A stretch of DNA of 64,000 nt from Panagrolaimus kolymaensis (GCA_028622995.1 JAJQJQ010000031.1:1860001-1924000); one strand, 5' to 3'. Positions 34,474 through 46,185 are shown, counted from the stretch's first letter. Notes: generated by a model from the sequence alone, not told the origin. Made by a program: numbers and translations.

Positions 34474-36563
34474 ATGCATCAAAAATGTTATTTAAAAATA
34501 TTAAAAGAAAAAGAAGAGAAAGAAAATATTAAAAAATTAGAGAATGAAAAAGAAAAAATATTATGCAACACAAAAATTAATAGGGATAATAATAATTCTT
34601 TGGAATATTCAGGAGCCATGGAACCAATATTTTGCCAAAGTAAGATTTTTCTTTCACCTTTTTTTATTTTTTTTTGTTTTTGTTGTTTATTTTTAAAAGC
34701 ATCGTCGAAAAAGTGACTGTTAAGAAAAAATAATTTTGGCTCTCTCTGACTATTTTTTATTTGTATTTTTTCTAGCTCAAAGCGAAAAAGAAGAAAAAAC
34801 TAAAAATTCAATATCATCATCACCAGGCAGCAGCGGCCGCAGTGTATCATCATCGCCTGCTATTGTGGCTGAAGAAGACTTAATCACAATAATATCGAAT
34901 AGTTCAAACAGCAGCAATAGCAATGATCAAGGGTTAGGTGATGAAATTCTTGATGATTCCGATGATACCTCCTTTGAAACTTTTGGTGGTGGTGTCAATG
35001 AACTTGAAGCATCGGCAGCAACAGCAATGAAAATGAATTTTTCATTTTATGAAAATATTCCTAATTTGGATTGTTCCATTACTCCACAAAAATATGCTAC
35101 TCCAGGGTAAGTTTTTTTGTGTCAGCGATGCTGTTTAAAAAAATGCCTTTTTTATAAACATTTTTTAAATTTTTTTTATGTTTGTGTTTTTTTAGTATCA
35201 AATTTCGGCAAAAAAACAACAATGCTCTACCACCATCGTCGTCGTCTTCGCCACAAGCAACAATGTTTATGGGAAAACCACCAATTTATTCAACTATGAA
35301 AAAAACTAAAATTCCTATACTTTCTATGTCCAATTCATTTTCTTCTTTGTCAGCGGCAAATTCAAGGTAAGAGAGAAGAGAGAAAAAAGTAGATCGATTT
35401 TTTTATTAGCTATAAATTATTTTTTTTGCCGCAAAAAAAAAATAAATTTTATATCTATTTTTTATTTTTTTAAGGGAAAATAATCAACTACCAGATGGCC
35501 ATCCTCCTTCTCGAACTCCAGCAGCAGCAAAAGCAAAAAGTTGCAGCAATAATGGCGGTGGTCGATATTTTGATTTAAATCGATCTTATCATGGTAGTAC
35601 TATGGCAACAAATTCAGCATCTTCATCGCATTTTTCTTCTTTAATTTTAAATAACGGCTCAATTGAAAAGCTAGCTGAAAAAATTTTAACTCCAAAAGAA
35701 GAGTGCGAAGAATTGTTACGAGTTTGTAAAGAAGGTTGTTGGAGGCGACCAATTTCTACAACCATGAATTATTATCCAGAGCGATCAGTTATTATGCCTA
35801 TTCGAAGGAGTTATCCATCACCGTAAGTTATTTATTTTTTTCTTAAAACTTTGACCTAAGAAAAAAAATTTTAGGCATATTTTAACTCCAAATTCTAATT
35901 ACATGGGTTATGAAAATTTACCATCATCAAGTCAGCAAATTTCTCCAACTATTCAAAAATGTCTTACAACGATAATGAAAGCTGGAGAATCATTAAAAAA
36001 TATTGAAGAAGATGTGCTGTTTTCGCCACTAAATAAAAATTATTTTTCTTATTCGAAACCCAAAGAAAAACCTAAAATTGAGCCAAATCCCGATGCAGAT
36101 AAATATAAAAATCCATTTGGTGGTCGAATAATTCCAATTGAGCGAAAAGTTGCATTATTTCGAATTCCACGATCCACGTGTATTTGTTGCAAATTTGTTA
36201 GCGTCCTTCATCGTTTACATCAAAGAATTCATTTAAGGTAAGAAAAAATTTAAACAAATAAGCTTTTTCCTTTTTTAATTTCTCAGACAGATAAAAATCA
36301 AAAAAATCTATCTTATTTTTAGACGAAAAAAACGCGTAACTGTTCGCATCGCAAAAAAATATGTTGTTATTCGAGATCGATGTCATTGTTTTGCAAATAC
36401 AAATATTACTCATTTTGATGATGAATTTTTGCTGCCAATAAAAACCCAAAAAAATATGACTACAAATTGCTTCGTAAATAATCCACCATTTTCTCAAATA
36501 ATTTGGATTGCTGCTGTTTCATTTATGATCCGAGTGATTTTATTTATTTATTTTCATGAGTAA
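34474..36563 (+). CDS. Serine-rich protein with C-terminal membrane anchor, unknown
   Basis: Exons 34474-34639, 34776-35106, 35196-35366, 35475-35822, 35875-36237 and 36323-36563 join to 539 aa. The first two-thirds are low complexity (Ser, Asn, Lys; poly-Ser/Ala tracts). A denser region follows: TPKEECEELLRVCKEGCWRRP, NPFGGRIIPIERKVALFRI, then RSTCICCKFVSVLH and RIAKKYVVIRDRCHC, suggesting a Cys-containing basic fold. It ends in one hydrophobic helix (IIWIAAVSFMIRVILFIYF), as in tail-anchored proteins. It starts 14 bp after the kinesin stop, on the same strand, so an operon, a dicistronic message or an unseen internal promoter is implied. The true start could also be after the acceptor at 34775. 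No family recognised. Confidence 0.7.
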
Positions 36564-37263
36564 AAAATGATTCTTCGATGCTTTTGTAAAAAAATAATTT
36601 CTTCAAAAAAATATTATTCTAATGTTGCAATGTTTTTTTCTTCAAACAAATCAAACTAAAAATCATGCATAATCTCTCTCCTTTTTTTGTATTATTTTTT
36701 CAAATAACTTCCAGATGTAACGAACTACACCGATAAATAAGTGCGTTGCGGGCTTTATTTTTTTTTATTTTGTTGCGTTTTTTAAACAAAAGTTTATTTA
36801 AATTAAATTATTTATAAAAGTTTATTGATTGCAAATAAAAGACTTTATTTTAAAAATTTGTGTATTATTGAAACAAAACAATCTCAGTTTTAGGTGGTTT
36901 TTTTTGTCTTAAATTGAGCCCAAAAGGAAACTGATGATGCTGGTATTCTTTTATGTGGTCAAAGGATTTTCACCCAACTTTTTTTTCTATCACAAACATG
37001 GACGATTTTTTTTGATACACGACAGTGGAAAAAAATGCTGCTGCTGCTCGTTTTTCGAAGCAGTTGCCTTTTTTTTTTATTTAGTATCATTGATTTCGAA
37101 AGATCGACGACGATGAGTTTGAGCTGGAAAAAAAAGAAGAAACAAGCGTTTAGTATAAAATTTATTGGGCGGGTTATAAAAAAAATGTTGCGAAGTTCCC
37201 GCATTTTTTTTCTTTTTCTTTTCTTTCTTCCTTTTTCCCACTCAAATCAAAAGGGTAAAAAAA
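36564..37263. other. Intergenic before protease copy 1
   Basis: About 700 bp of AT-rich spacer; the open frames at 36934-37343 are low complexity. Contains the promoter of the first double-trypsin gene, not resolved further. Confidence 0.45.
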
Positions 37264-39563
37264 ATGAAGATGCATGCGGGTGGTTGTGTTGTGCGTTTTT
37301 TATTGAGTGTTTGTTGTTTATTATTTTTTATTTGCGGTGTTAGTTGTAAATACAAAAACGCAGAATTAAATTGCGGGGTGGCTTTTAAGCCACCACCTTA
37401 TGCGGTATTGTCTTCTTTTTTTTAAATTTTTCGCTTGTTTAAAGGTTTTAAATTTTTTTTAGCAAATGTGGTATGGCAAGGATTTAAGCCCTTATGAACA
37501 TCCGTGGCTTTGTGATTTCAACTTTGAGCATAATGAAATTAAAAGTAAGTTAAAAAAACTTTTAACCTTAATTAAATTATAGCTTTTTTATTATTCCGAA
37601 CACTAATCAATTTAAATAAAAAAATTGGCAAAATGGAAATAACATTTTGTTGTTTCAAAATATTTATAAACCTATTTCAAGGTCATTTTTTCGATATAAA
37701 AAAAAACAGAGAGGTTTTTAACTCCGCGGGAGACTATGTCAGAAAAAAAATCATACCTCTGCCCACAGAAATGGTGTATGTCTGCGAGTGAGTTCCCAAT
37801 CGCTCTGTTTTTTTTCTTCGTTAGAAATTGAAAAACAAATATCTCCATCACTCTCATCAAAATGTTTTTATAAAAAAAGAACTACAACAAAACACAAAAT
37901 ATTAAAATCTAAAAATAAACCTCTTCACACTTTTTTTTCAGCTCATTGTTTCGCCATATTAATTTCTGAACATAGTATTATTGCTGATGCAAGCTGTTTT
38001 ACTCCAGCTGAATTAATTCATACTAAAATCAAAAATTTAACATGCGGCGCTGTAAAGAACAGAATTAACATCACAGCCTTGGATGTGACAATTGAAACAA
38101 GATCAAGGAATTTTGGTTTGGCCACAATTAAAATAAAAAAAGTTACTTTTTCCACGGTAATTCGTCCAATTTGTTTATTCAAATACAAAGAAATTTCTGT
38201 AGGTGATCCAGTTATTGTTTTGGGAAATTCAGGTTTGTTTTTTTAAAAATAATTTTATGTATTGTCTGTGAATATTCCATTTTTAGCATTTTTCGGTGAC
38301 GATTCACAAAAGGCTGAAATTTTTACTCGAACTTGTCAAAAATTAAATGATAATGAAACCAATGAAGAAATTATTTGTGCATCAAAAATATTTACTTGGA
38401 TTACTCCCGCAGATAAAGGAGCGCCACTTTTAACCTTTTATAAAAATCGATATTATCTCGTTGGAATTTTATCGGGAGGATTAGAATTTTCTGAAGCCAT
38501 TTTTCAACATCGATATCCTATTCGATTTATTCGGATTAGTCCCTTTTGTAAAACTTTGATAAATGTTTACACCGATGTTAGCTGTCACAATAATGCTGTA
38601 CCTCTTTCAAAAGAAGATTCGTGTGGAATTGTTGCAAGTAAAAGAATTAAACGAGCGATTTCACTTGGAGAAGATATAGACAACTTGCAACCATGGTATT
38701 GCAGAATTTATAAAAAGGATTACGACAGTTGCGGTGGAACTTTAATATCTTTTAAGCATGCTTTGATAGCGGCGCATTGCGTGGATGACGGAATTCACGA
38801 ATCTGATTTAAAAATTTATTGTGGAATTAATTTACAAACAATTTCAAATGTTGAAAATATAATTATTTTTGAGAAATTTATTCATGAATTTTTGGAAAAC
38901 GATATTGCTATTTTGGAATTTGAAAAAGAAATTGAATTTGATGGTAATGTTGGGCCAGCATGTTTAACTACAGATAATGATTATTTAGAAAATCAAACCT
39001 TCATTGCTGTGGGAAGTGATGGAAACACTTGGATGACAACTAAATCCATTAAACTAAAACTTGCAAATCAAATTGAATGTGAAGTTAAGTAAGTATTTCG
39101 ATTCTTAAAAAGTAAAGTTAATAATTGCCTATTTTTCAGTTTCCATATGTTAACTAACCCTTTAACTTCCATGTGTTTGAAAAGTAATGATTCATTAACT
39201 CAAAAAGGCGATAGCGGCGGGCCGCTTCTCGTCAATAAAAATAATAAATGGCATATCGTTGGCATAGTTTCGGGTGGAATTACGGATCAAGAAATGAATT
39301 ATTTTCATTTTACACGGGTATCAAAATTTTATGACTTCATTACTGCTAATACGGATTCCCATGTTCAATGGACAAATAACGAAAAAGAATCATTTTTTTC
39401 TTATTATTATAAAATATCGGCATATGCATTCATACTTTTTTCTGTAATTTATGCCACTTATAAATTTTCTCTCCACGCTAGGGTTTATGATTTTGCCGAA
39501 GAAAAATTCTTTTATTTATGGAATATTATTTCTCCAAGATTAGGCCGGGTCAGATTATCGTAG
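37264..39563 (+). CDS. Membrane-anchored double-trypsin (S1) protein, copy 1
   Basis: Exons 37264-37404, 37463-37544, 37942-38232, 38287-39088 and 39140-39563; 579 aa. A signal peptide (LLSVCCLLFFICGVSC) leads into two chymotrypsin-fold domains. Domain 1 keeps the fold landmarks (HPWLCDF, VIRPICLFK, VGILSGG) but lacks the triad: ADASC replaces AAHC and ADKGAP replaces GDSGGP. A polybasic KRIKR (residues 290-294) follows, in place of the usual R-IVGG activation site. Domain 2 is intact: H335 in LIAAHC, D377 in ENDIAILE and S464 in KGDSGGPLL. A membrane helix (YAFILFSVIYATYKF) and a short basic tail end the protein. So it is probably a surface protease with an inert regulatory or binding domain, released or activated by a furin-like enzyme (inferred). 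The paralogue is at 46186-48518. AATAAA at 39641-39646. Confidence 0.87.
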
Positions 39564-40225
39564 CTAGATTTTTCAATAATTTATGGTTATCACTTTTGTT
39601 ATAATTGTATGTATTCACTTCGATCTCCCTTTAAAAGTATAATAAATTTAATTTAGCTCATAAAAAAAATTATAAATTTTTTTTCACTTGCTTCTGAAAG
39701 GTTAAAATTTAAAAAAAGAATTATTTAAAATTTTAAAAAAAGTTATATAATTTTGCGAGCTTTGCTTAGAGAAAATTTAATTTTGAGCCAAATGAAATGC
39801 ATCATCATTGCAAAAAACCGTTCATAATCGAATGATTTTTACAAAAGTGCAATTTGCTTTTTATTGGTTATTCCTTTCCATTAAATCAATAAAAAAATTC
39901 TTCCTTTGTTATAATTTTTAGAGAAAAGATGTTTAAAATAAAAATTTTTTTGTGTTCCTTAAAACTCGTTTTTAATACTAGTAGAAACTAATTTTCGTCC
40001 CCAAACGCATAATTCTAAAATAACCGTTTTCCAATTTATCAAAAAATAAAAAATGTCATTGAAAAAAAAGTCTGCACATGAAAAAGTAGCACTTTGATCA
40101 ACAACAGAAAAACTTATTCTTAAAATAATTGCAACATTTATTTTGTTCTTTTTGTCAAAGGATTTTATTTAGAAAGATTTGTCAAAGAGATTTTTTTTAA
40201 ATTCTAAAAAAACTTTTATAAAAAA
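39564..40225. other. Intergenic, protease copy 1 to TM9SF-like gene
   Basis: About 660 bp. The poly(A) signal of the protease is at 39641-39646. A 34-bp stretch at 39864-39897 (starting TTGGTTATTCCTTTCCAT) recurs almost exactly at 44950-44983, as does CGTTTTCCAATTT at 40025-40037 and 44997-45009; these may be shared control motifs or duplicated debris. Confidence 0.5.
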
Positions 40226-41516
40226 ATGAAGATTCTTATTTTTTTTCTATTGAATTTGAATGTTTTTAAATATGTTATTTCAAGCTCAATATTTTGTGAA
40301 AAAGATTCATGTCCTGTAGGTTTTTACACTCATAAGAAAAACTATCATATGCAGTTTGATAAGTTTTTTTTTCGATTTTCGACCAATTGTGTCAAGTTCC
40401 ATTAACCAGAGATGTCGTTTTTCTACCCGTGTTGAGTTTCGGTGCACCGAATCGACTCGTTAATTAAGGACTTTGATGTTTCAGCTCAAAAATTTATTTG
40501 AAAACTAAAAAAATCGAGAAGAGGTGGCGACCTCCAGCTTCTGTAGTAAACAACCCTTAACCAAAAAATGAAAAAGCCCATGGATTACTGACTTTTTACA
40601 TCATTCTTTTTGTGCTAATCAAAAATATTTTTATAGACTGTTATTCCCATATATGTAAATAAATTGAGTTCAAATAAAATCATTTTGCCGGTAGATTACG
40701 GAGATTTAAACTTATGCGAAAGTAAACCTGTTAAAGAAAGCTTCGGAGAAATATTAATGGGCGAAAGGCTTCGTTTGTCTTCATATGAAGTAAGTAATGT
40801 TTTTATGCTATGATGATACAAAAAAAACTTAAGTTTTATAAAATTTTATGAAACAAAACTTTCAATATTTTTTTATCATAGAAATAATTGCTTAATAAAC
40901 ATAGCCTTATTCTATGAATTTTTGTGGATAGATTTGCCATCGACCATTTTTGATGGCACAAATAAAATAAAATATTATCGCTACTACAAAATTTATGACT
41001 GTTTTTCTGATCTTTCGTATATTAATTTTTTAGATTAAATTTAAAGAAGAAAAAATCTGTTCATTATTATGTAAAAAAGAATATGGTGATGACAATGTAA
41101 AGCCACTTATTATTTTAAAAAGTGCAATCAAAATGAATTATCATCATAATTGGGTATTAAACAATGTGCCAATTTCATTATGTTATTTTAATCCTTTTGG
41201 ATTTAAAATTTGCATAGGTTCTTTCCCCATTGGATGCTACATTAATGAAGATGGGAAACAAAGTGATGCGTGCAATTTAGAATTGGAATCTCGTTATAAC
41301 AAGTTAAATAGCATCTATGTGTATAATCATGTTGATTTTATTATTTATTACCAAGAATATGAAGAAAATTTTGAAATTATTTATACTGAACTAAACCCCC
41401 GAAGTATCCATCATAAGAATGAAAATTTTCTCAATTGTGATCAAGCGCCAAAAAATCAAATTGGAAAGATCGGGAATACATTCACTAAGACATGTCGCTC
41501 AAAAAGGGATTTTTAA
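40226..41516 (+). CDS. Ectodomain-only TM9SF (nonaspanin)-like protein
   Basis: Exons 40226-40315, 40637-40789 and 41034-41516 give 241 aa. Exon 1 codes a signal peptide (ILIFFLLNLNVFKYVISS). The rest follows the lumenal domain of TM9SF proteins step by step: VNKLSSNKIILPVDYGDLNLC, ESFGEILMGERLRLSSYEIKF, CSLLC, a HHNWVLNNVPIS block, FPIGC, YVYNHVDFIIYYQ, and LNPRSIHH before a last Cys. Full TM9SF proteins (about 600-700 aa) then cross the membrane nine times; here a stop comes right where the helices should begin, after RSKRDF. All introns are regular and the frame is clean, so the truncation looks fixed rather than recent decay. The product should be secreted or lumenal. Full-length members sort membrane proteins in Golgi and endosomes; a role for the free ectodomain is unknown. 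Confidence 0.8.
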
Positions 41517-41691
41517 TGAAACGACATTGTCCTGAATGACCTTCGCAAAAGTTCAAGGTCTGATTAAAGAAAACGAAATATTATTAGAAGATAAACATTT
41601 GTCTTTAATATAAGAATAAAATAACGATGATGAATGTCGAAAAATTGTTTCATTAAAGCGTAATTTTTATTCACCATAACTTTGATTAAAA

Positions 41692-44600
41692 ATGATATTG
41701 TATACATATGTGCTTATTATATTGTTTTTGGAACCATATATTTTAGCAACTCAAAATTGTTTTAAATTTTGCAAATATAATTTGGCTATGCATTATATTG
41801 ATTATGAGAAACTTTCTTCTAATGTTGAATACTGTTCCCATCTTATTTTGGACCCATATGATGGAAAACATGCAAGTTTCTTTATTTTAAAATGAGGGAT
41901 GGCTGGGCTTAGATTTTTCAGGCCTGGTCCGGGCTTTACAATTGTGAGCCACAGCCGGACCGGGCTTCAGTAAGGCCTGTGTGGGCCTTAAAAAAATATT
42001 TTCTCTTGATCTTGCTGATTTTTTGCCTTGTACCCTCTTTGCTATTTTATTTTAATGTTTAAATTCCTAGGCTGGCCCGGGACCAACAAAACCAGGCCAA
42101 GCTCGGCCAAAGTCTGGCCCGGGCGGGCTTTACTGGTCGACCAGGCTCGATGTCATCTCAGTTAGAATGTGTTTTGACTAATAATTTTTTGAGCTTAGTA
42201 GTGGTAGGGCTAATTTATTCATACAACCTCATTTATACTTCCAAGAATTTTGTCAAAGGATTTGCATAAAGACTTAGTTAATTTATTCGTTTTTTTCTTC
42301 CTCATATAATTTTAAAAATTGTTAAAATTTGGAGTCTTTTTAATTTCTGGTGAATTTAGGATTATTGCTTTACGTAATTCTTGTTCCACCTTTATTTCAA
42401 TTTTTTCTTTTTTAGTTGAGTACTATATTACTAGAAAGTGCATTAAAGAACCTAAAGAAATTTAATATTTCTTCCAAAACTAAAATATTATCTACATTGT
42501 TGATCGATTTGCCGAGTAATGAAACAGATAATAACATCACATTTAAAACGTTCAATCAATTTGATGGTTTTTATATTTCATGGTTCAATGCCGATTATTT
42601 TCGAATTTATGATTTACAAAATAAACCATTAATGACTAAAAAAATTATAATTAGCAATTATTTGTCAAAACTCCGAGAAATTTACAATAATAAAATTATT
42701 GTGGCAACAGTCGACACAAGATATTCGATAGAAGAATATTTTGATTATGGCTTATTAAATAAAGTTATAGATTTTGTCGCTTTAAAAACTGAATTTTCCA
42801 TAGAGAATTTGCATGCTCCAAATTACTTTTTTTCTAGGCGAATGAATGATGCACACTGGTCGCTTTATTCAAAGGAAAAATTAACGCTTGTAAGATAATA
42901 TTAGTAATTGACTATTTATTTTAAAGATACAAAAAGTTTAAGGATTATTTGGCAACAACTTGGATAAAAAATGGGTTTTCATCCAATAAACTTTTGATTT
43001 TCAACGATGCTGCGGATATTGGCATTGAATCGCGTTTAAAGGTATGTTAAAGTTTTAGCAATTTTAGCCATATTTAATTAATAGATTTTATTCTCATTTT
43101 AAATTGTCTTGACATAACAACAAAAGTGTAGATGATCAAATAAAAGTTTTCTTTTCACACATATAAATCCAATCTATTATCTTCTTTGGAATGCCATTTT
43201 TTGTCTGTTAAAGTAATTATTAATATTTAAAAAAAGTGTTTCGTTTTTTTGATTTTATTAATTTAATAAGTTACAAATTTTTGGTTGGTTGTTTTCTTGG
43301 GGAAAAAGTTGAAAAGTTGAAAATGAGATCTAGATAAGAGGCTAAACTTTATTTAAAATAAATGAAGCTGTCTAAAAATGTTTTACATTATTAGGAGTAA
43401 AAAATTTTTATAGGCTATTTGGAGCTCTTTAAATAATTTTGCTGGAATTTTAATTGAAAACATGTCGAGAAAAAAATCTATAAATGAAATGGTTGACAAC
43501 ACAAAAAAATTTGATATGGTTCAAACGTGCCCTTCCAGAAACTTTAAAAAGAAAACCTTAAATTTTTTTTGCTATTATAAAATTTCGAGTGAAGAAAGCA
43601 GATTTTTACAAAATTCTACCATTTCTTTTGAAAAGTGCCAAAAAATTATTTTACAAAATGCAGTGATTAATTCAACATATAACGTTGAAATTCCAATACA
43701 AAGTGTTCAAAAATTTATGAATTATTTCGATCCATTAAATCAAACTTCTTTAATTTTATCTATTGTTTTTAGCAACAAAGCATTAATTAATCTTAAAAGT
43801 ACAAACACCGAAGGTAAGCATTTAAAAATATTTGATAATTTTCATATCATTTCTTGATTGAAATATAAAACAAGCAAACAAATATAATTAAGATTTCAAT
43901 CCAATCCGTTTTAGATACCATAAATCTGGTTGCAAAAAATATTTATAACTTTGTTGATACGAATGGTTTTGATGGAATTGAAATATTTTTGGATGATGAG
44001 TTATTAGACTCCGATTTAATCGAAAAACTTATATATTTTATTAAATCAAAAAACCCTGGAATTGAAATAGGTCTTCAAGTAAATGCTTTTAAAGCATCAC
44101 CATTGGTTAATATTATAAATAATACTACTTGGGTTACCCATGCATTTAATCCCTTAAGCGATGCAGCATTAGCAATTTATTATCAATGGGTAGGTAAACA
44201 ATATTCCAAGGTTAATATTTAAGTTTTAAACTTTGATTAATTAAAAATGGTTAAAATTTAAAAAAATTGAATCAAAAATAATTGCTACGTAAAAATATTC
44301 TGTAAAAAAAACATTTTTAGAACAAATTGCATGAAACTCATGGTTTAAATTTAACAAAAATTATGATCAAAATTTCACCAGCTATTTGGCAACAAAATTC
44401 TTCATTGTCTTTTCTTCCAAGTAAAAGAAATTCTCAAGTAAGAGGAAAAGAAAATCCGGAAGAAGATCTAATTCTCAATCGAAAATATTTATGTTTAAGT
44501 GAAACAATCAAAAATAATTTGCCTGCAACAGAAAGATTTTCAAACTTGCCCGTAATTTTTACTATTAAAGGGCAAAGAAAAATTTCAGAGGTTCCAAGTA

Positions 44601-44848
44601 TTTTTGATGGATGGTCTATGCTTAACATGTATAAAGGAATTATTTCGAATAAAGAGGATACCTTCGTTGATTTATATCATATCCGTTATGAAACACAAAA
44701 AATAATTAATTATAAGATTAAACTTGCTGTTAAACATGGATTTGGTGGAATTTCAATAGCTTCAGTGAATGATGATGATTTTGATGGAATTTGTGGAAAG
44801 CCTTTCTTTGAAGAATTAACAAAAATTATAACTGATAATAATATTTAA
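41692..44848 (+). CDS. Tandem double GH18 (chitinase-like) protein with both active sites lost
   Basis: Exons 41692-41871, 42416-42889, 42937-43041, 43414-43813, 43915-44189 and 44321-44848; 653 aa. After a signal peptide (LIILFLEPYILA) come two GH18-type barrels. Landmarks of each are a CxY or CYY first strand, the degenerate catalytic strand, a W-x(3-4)-G-x(4)-KL strand, and a closing FAGILI or GFGGISIASVNDDDFDGIC strand. The catalytic DxxDxDxE becomes DGFYISWF in domain 1 and DGIEIFLD in domain 2, so the proton-donor Glu is missing in both. A binding or lectin-like role is expected, as for other chitinase-like proteins (inferred). Intron 1 has a GC donor (CAT|gcaagt), a known rare class, and holds a GC-rich insertion. 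The acceptor of exon 3 (after AAAAAG, 42936) was set by frame. AATAAA at 44889-44894. Confidence 0.75.
41889..42166. repeat. GC-rich GGCCCGGGCC-type island in intron 1 of the GH18 gene
   Basis: Two clusters of GGCCTGG, CCCGGGC and GGCCGGGC-like words (about 41890-41990 and 42070-42160), partly palindromic, are separated by AT-rich sequence. The composition is unlike anything else in the window. It may be a short interspersed element or a foldback; no terminal repeats or target duplication could be fixed. Confidence 0.5.
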
Positions 44849-45118
44849 AAAAAACTATTGTAAAAAATTTGTTGACGATGCATTTTTTAATAAATTGCCA
44901 TAATTAAAAGTGTGTAACTCAGCTTTACAAAAAATTTTTTTTTTAAATCTTGGTTATTCCTTTCCATAAAATCAATAAAAAAAACAGTCAAACAATCGTT
45001 TTCCAATTTTATGGCTCTTTTTTTGGCATTTTGTCATATGTGTCTCTCATAGCAAAATTGAGTTGGGGTTAACTTTTTTGCTTAAGATTTTCTGGACCAT
45101 AATAAATTATTGCTACAA

Positions 45119-45840
45119 ATGTTCTTTCAAAGTATTTTTGATAAATTTAAATATATTCCCATTTATAAGGATAAAAAGGAAAAAGCTTTAAAGCGTCTTT
45201 ATTTCAAAAATTTGGTTAAAGCAACTTTGTGTTATGGCGCAAATATTCTTTTTACAATTTTAAATTACTTTTTGAAATATTCTTGGCAAATCGATCTTTT
45301 TTCACGAGCTTTATTAGATTTTTGGTTTATTACCGATTTTTTCATTTACTCCTATAATTTTGGTTTCCTCTATGACACGATTTATGATATTTTTAAACAA
45401 AGAACTGAACCCTCAAATTTAAAAGAAACTCTCAAAAATTTTATGTGTTTTGTTGTAAGTTATTGGTGAAAGAAAACAATATTTTATTAATAAAATATGT
45501 GCAAAAATATTAACTTTTGTAGATTGTTGATTGGCACCTACAATGGTACCATTTCCTTTTATTTATCGGCAAAAAGTGTGATATTGATAAAGCTGAATGT
45601 ATCTTTATTTTTCTCACGGGGATGATCCTACAATATTTTATAAACGGTGGTTATAATTCTTATCTCCACAAAGTTTGCAAAGCTTATGAATCTATGGAAA
45701 ATTATCAAAATACCCTCAACACAAAAATAGATGAAGAAATTTTTAAACCTAGTCTTGCAAATTTAATCAAAACTAAAAATCAACGATATTCAGTTTTTAA
45801 ACGATTTTATTACCGTAAACATATTTATTGTTGCGAATAA
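45119..45840 (+). CDS. Small multi-pass membrane protein, unknown
   Basis: Exons 45119-45454 and 45523-45840; 217 aa. A basic, amphipathic N-terminus (about 40 residues, KDKKEKALKRLYF) precedes hydrophobic segments near residues 42-60 (ATLCYGANILFTILNYFL) and 70-90 (ALLDFWFITDFFIYSYNFGF). After the intron come another aromatic-rich segment (WHLQWYHFLLFI) and ECIFIFLTGMILQYFINGGY. The C-terminus is hydrophilic and ends HIYCCE. There is no classical signal peptide and no recognised family. It sits in the pseudoenzyme cluster, between the GH18-like gene and protease copy 2, on the same strand. Confidence 0.65.
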
Positions 45841-46185
45841 GCTCCACATCTTATTTTTTAAACGCAATTAAATGGATTCGTTGCAACAACAAGCAACAAA
45901 AAAATACACAAAGCGTCTCTCGCTTGTCTTCCTCGGATGCGCCGCCGATTGCGATTTCGAAAGGTGGCAGCAGCAATCAAGATCAAGCAACAAAAAACAA
46001 GTACAACTTCAATTGTCGTCGTCGTCGGTCGCATTTATTCTTCGAGAATGTTCAAACATACATATAAAAAAGTGACAAACGGTGGTTCGAATTCATTTTT
46101 TTTGGGAGACGACATTTTTTTCTCACTGCCTCTCATTTTTTTTATTTCTTCTTTCACTTTTTTATTAACTCATAAAAGAAAAGAA
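45841..46185. other. Intergenic before protease copy 2
   Basis: About 345 bp with a less AT-rich patch (CGCCGCCG, CGTCGTCGTCGG near 45940-46030). Three overlapping open frames here are products of that patch and are not called. Presumably promoter and leader of the second double-trypsin gene. Confidence 0.45.
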
